From positions 1-6,128 of the forward strand of contig CAMBCD010000175.1 in the NCBI GenBank assembly GCA_945863085.1: DNA of 6,128 nucleotides, in the 5' to 3' direction. The DNA comes from Bordetella parapertussis (GTDB lineage Bacteria; Pseudomonadota; Gammaproteobacteria; Burkholderiales; SG8-41). A program made the translations under genes and the position numbers. The notes beneath the pieces were generated by a model. The model made no database searches, was not told the origin of the DNA, and saw only the letters and a list, made by a program, of their open reading frames with translations. Positions 5,563 to 6,128 of this stretch are shown piece by piece. Position 1 is the first letter of the stretch; every line of letters starts with the position of its first letter.

Positions 5563-6128
5563 ATGCCTTTTCGTCGGTTATATCTGGCTGCATTGATGCT
5601 GTGCCTGCTGCTCGGCAGCGGCTGCAGCATGGTGCGTGTGGGTTACGGCCATTTCGATTCTGTCGCGGAATGGACGGCAAACGACTATTTCGACCTGAAC
5701 AGCGAACAACGCAGCCTGTTCACGCAGCGTTTTGACCGGCTGCACGACTGGCATCGCCAGACCCAGTTGCCCGAATACGCAAAATTCCTCGCCGACTTCC
5801 AGTCGCGCAGCAAACGCGGCCTGCGTGAAACCGACATGTTGTGGCTGGTGGATGGATTCAAGCAGCGTTATGCGCGCATCGCCACACATGCCGCCGCGGA
5901 TGCGGCGGACCTGCTGGCCACGCTGACCCCGGAACAGATTGAAACCTTCCGCCAGCAGATGGACAAGGCCAACCGCAAATTCCTCAGCGAAAACCGCAGC
6001 AACGAATCCGCGGAAAACCGGCGCCAGGCGCAGGACCGGCGCACGCTGTCGCAACTCGGCGACTGGGTCGGCGCCCTGAGCGATGCCCAGCAGCAGCGCA
6101 TCCGCGAACTGCTGCGCGAAGTGCCGCT
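5563..6128 (+). CDS. DUF6279-like lipoprotein (N-terminal part, cut by window edge)
   Basis: The 188 visible residues run off the right edge. The protein starts with a lipoprotein signal: Arg4/Arg5, hydrophobic 6-18, then GSGCS with Cys21 as the probable lipidated residue. The lipobox is slightly unusual, with Gly instead of Leu at -3. The mature part matches what I know of DUF6279 lipoproteins: VGYGHFDSVAEW (26-37), YFDLNSEQR (42-50), then LHDWHRQTQLPEYAKF (60-75) with the WHR signature, followed by long, charged, probably coiled helices with a second LTPEQ segment. The family has no established function and should sit in the outer membrane facing the periplasm. The ATG at 5563 follows the AKR stop by 8 nt without a clear Shine-Dalgarno, suggesting it relies on the upstream gene's translation. 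No in-frame stop occurs before 6128. Confidence 0.8.
   Translation, partial: MPFRRLYLAALMLCLLLGSGCSMVRVGYGHFDSVAEWTANDYFDLNSEQRSLFTQRFDRLHDWHRQTQLPEYAKFLADFQSRSKRGLRETDMLWLVDGFKQRYARIATHAAADAADLLATLTPEQIETFRQQMDKANRKFLSENRSNESAENRRQAQDRRTLSQLGDWVGALSDAQQQRIRELLREVP

Noticed and set aside
4580..5680. 366-codon minus-strand open frame
   Set aside because: It is antisense to the second AKR, with a composition typical of a shadow frame (Gly/His/Gln/Arg-rich) and no recognisable domain.

Overview
The window is GC-rich with compact gene packing. Its gene content is typical of a betaproteobacterium, probably in or near Burkholderiales/Nitrosomonadales: a Bug/TctC-type periplasmic solute receptor, a PanE-like reductase of the kind often found near Bug genes, a lipoprotein recognisable as DUF6279, and an intergenic repeat related to the common proteobacterial 'GTCATTCC…GGAATCCAG' element. 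The taxonomic call is inference from gene content. No rRNA, tRNA, CRISPR array, transposase or phage gene is visible.

Layout. (1) Positions 1-491 on the minus strand hold the N-terminal half of a Bug-family substrate-binding protein that runs off the left edge. (2) Positions 492-784 form a divergent intergenic region with a 20-bp inverted repeat that looks like an operator. (3) Positions 785-3074 on the plus strand hold a two-gene unit: a 12-TM carrier related to the ATP:ADP antiporter (Tlc/AAA) branch of MFS-like proteins, then, after 4 nt, a Tat-signal aldo/keto reductase (AKR). (4) Positions 3094-3172 hold a large inverted repeat between convergent genes. (5) Positions 3193-4209 on the minus strand hold a ketopantoate-reductase-family protein. 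(6) From 4284 to the right edge on the plus strand runs an envelope-directed unit: a small two-cysteine lipoprotein, a second AKR with an apparent export signal whose start codon overlaps the lipoprotein stop, and a DUF6279 lipoprotein cut by the edge.

How the genes may work together. The most notable feature is a pair of AKR paralogues (320 and 313 aa), both with N-terminal export signals and intact Asp-Tyr-Lys-His catalytic tetrads at nearly the same positions. One is paired with a nucleotide-carrier-like membrane protein and the other is sandwiched between two lipoproteins. AKRs need NAD(P)H, which is not normally available in the periplasm, so exported AKRs raise a cofactor question. Every individual gene falls in a recognisable family. 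I see no clearly new multi-gene system, but the exported AKR pair and its partners are the part worth following up.
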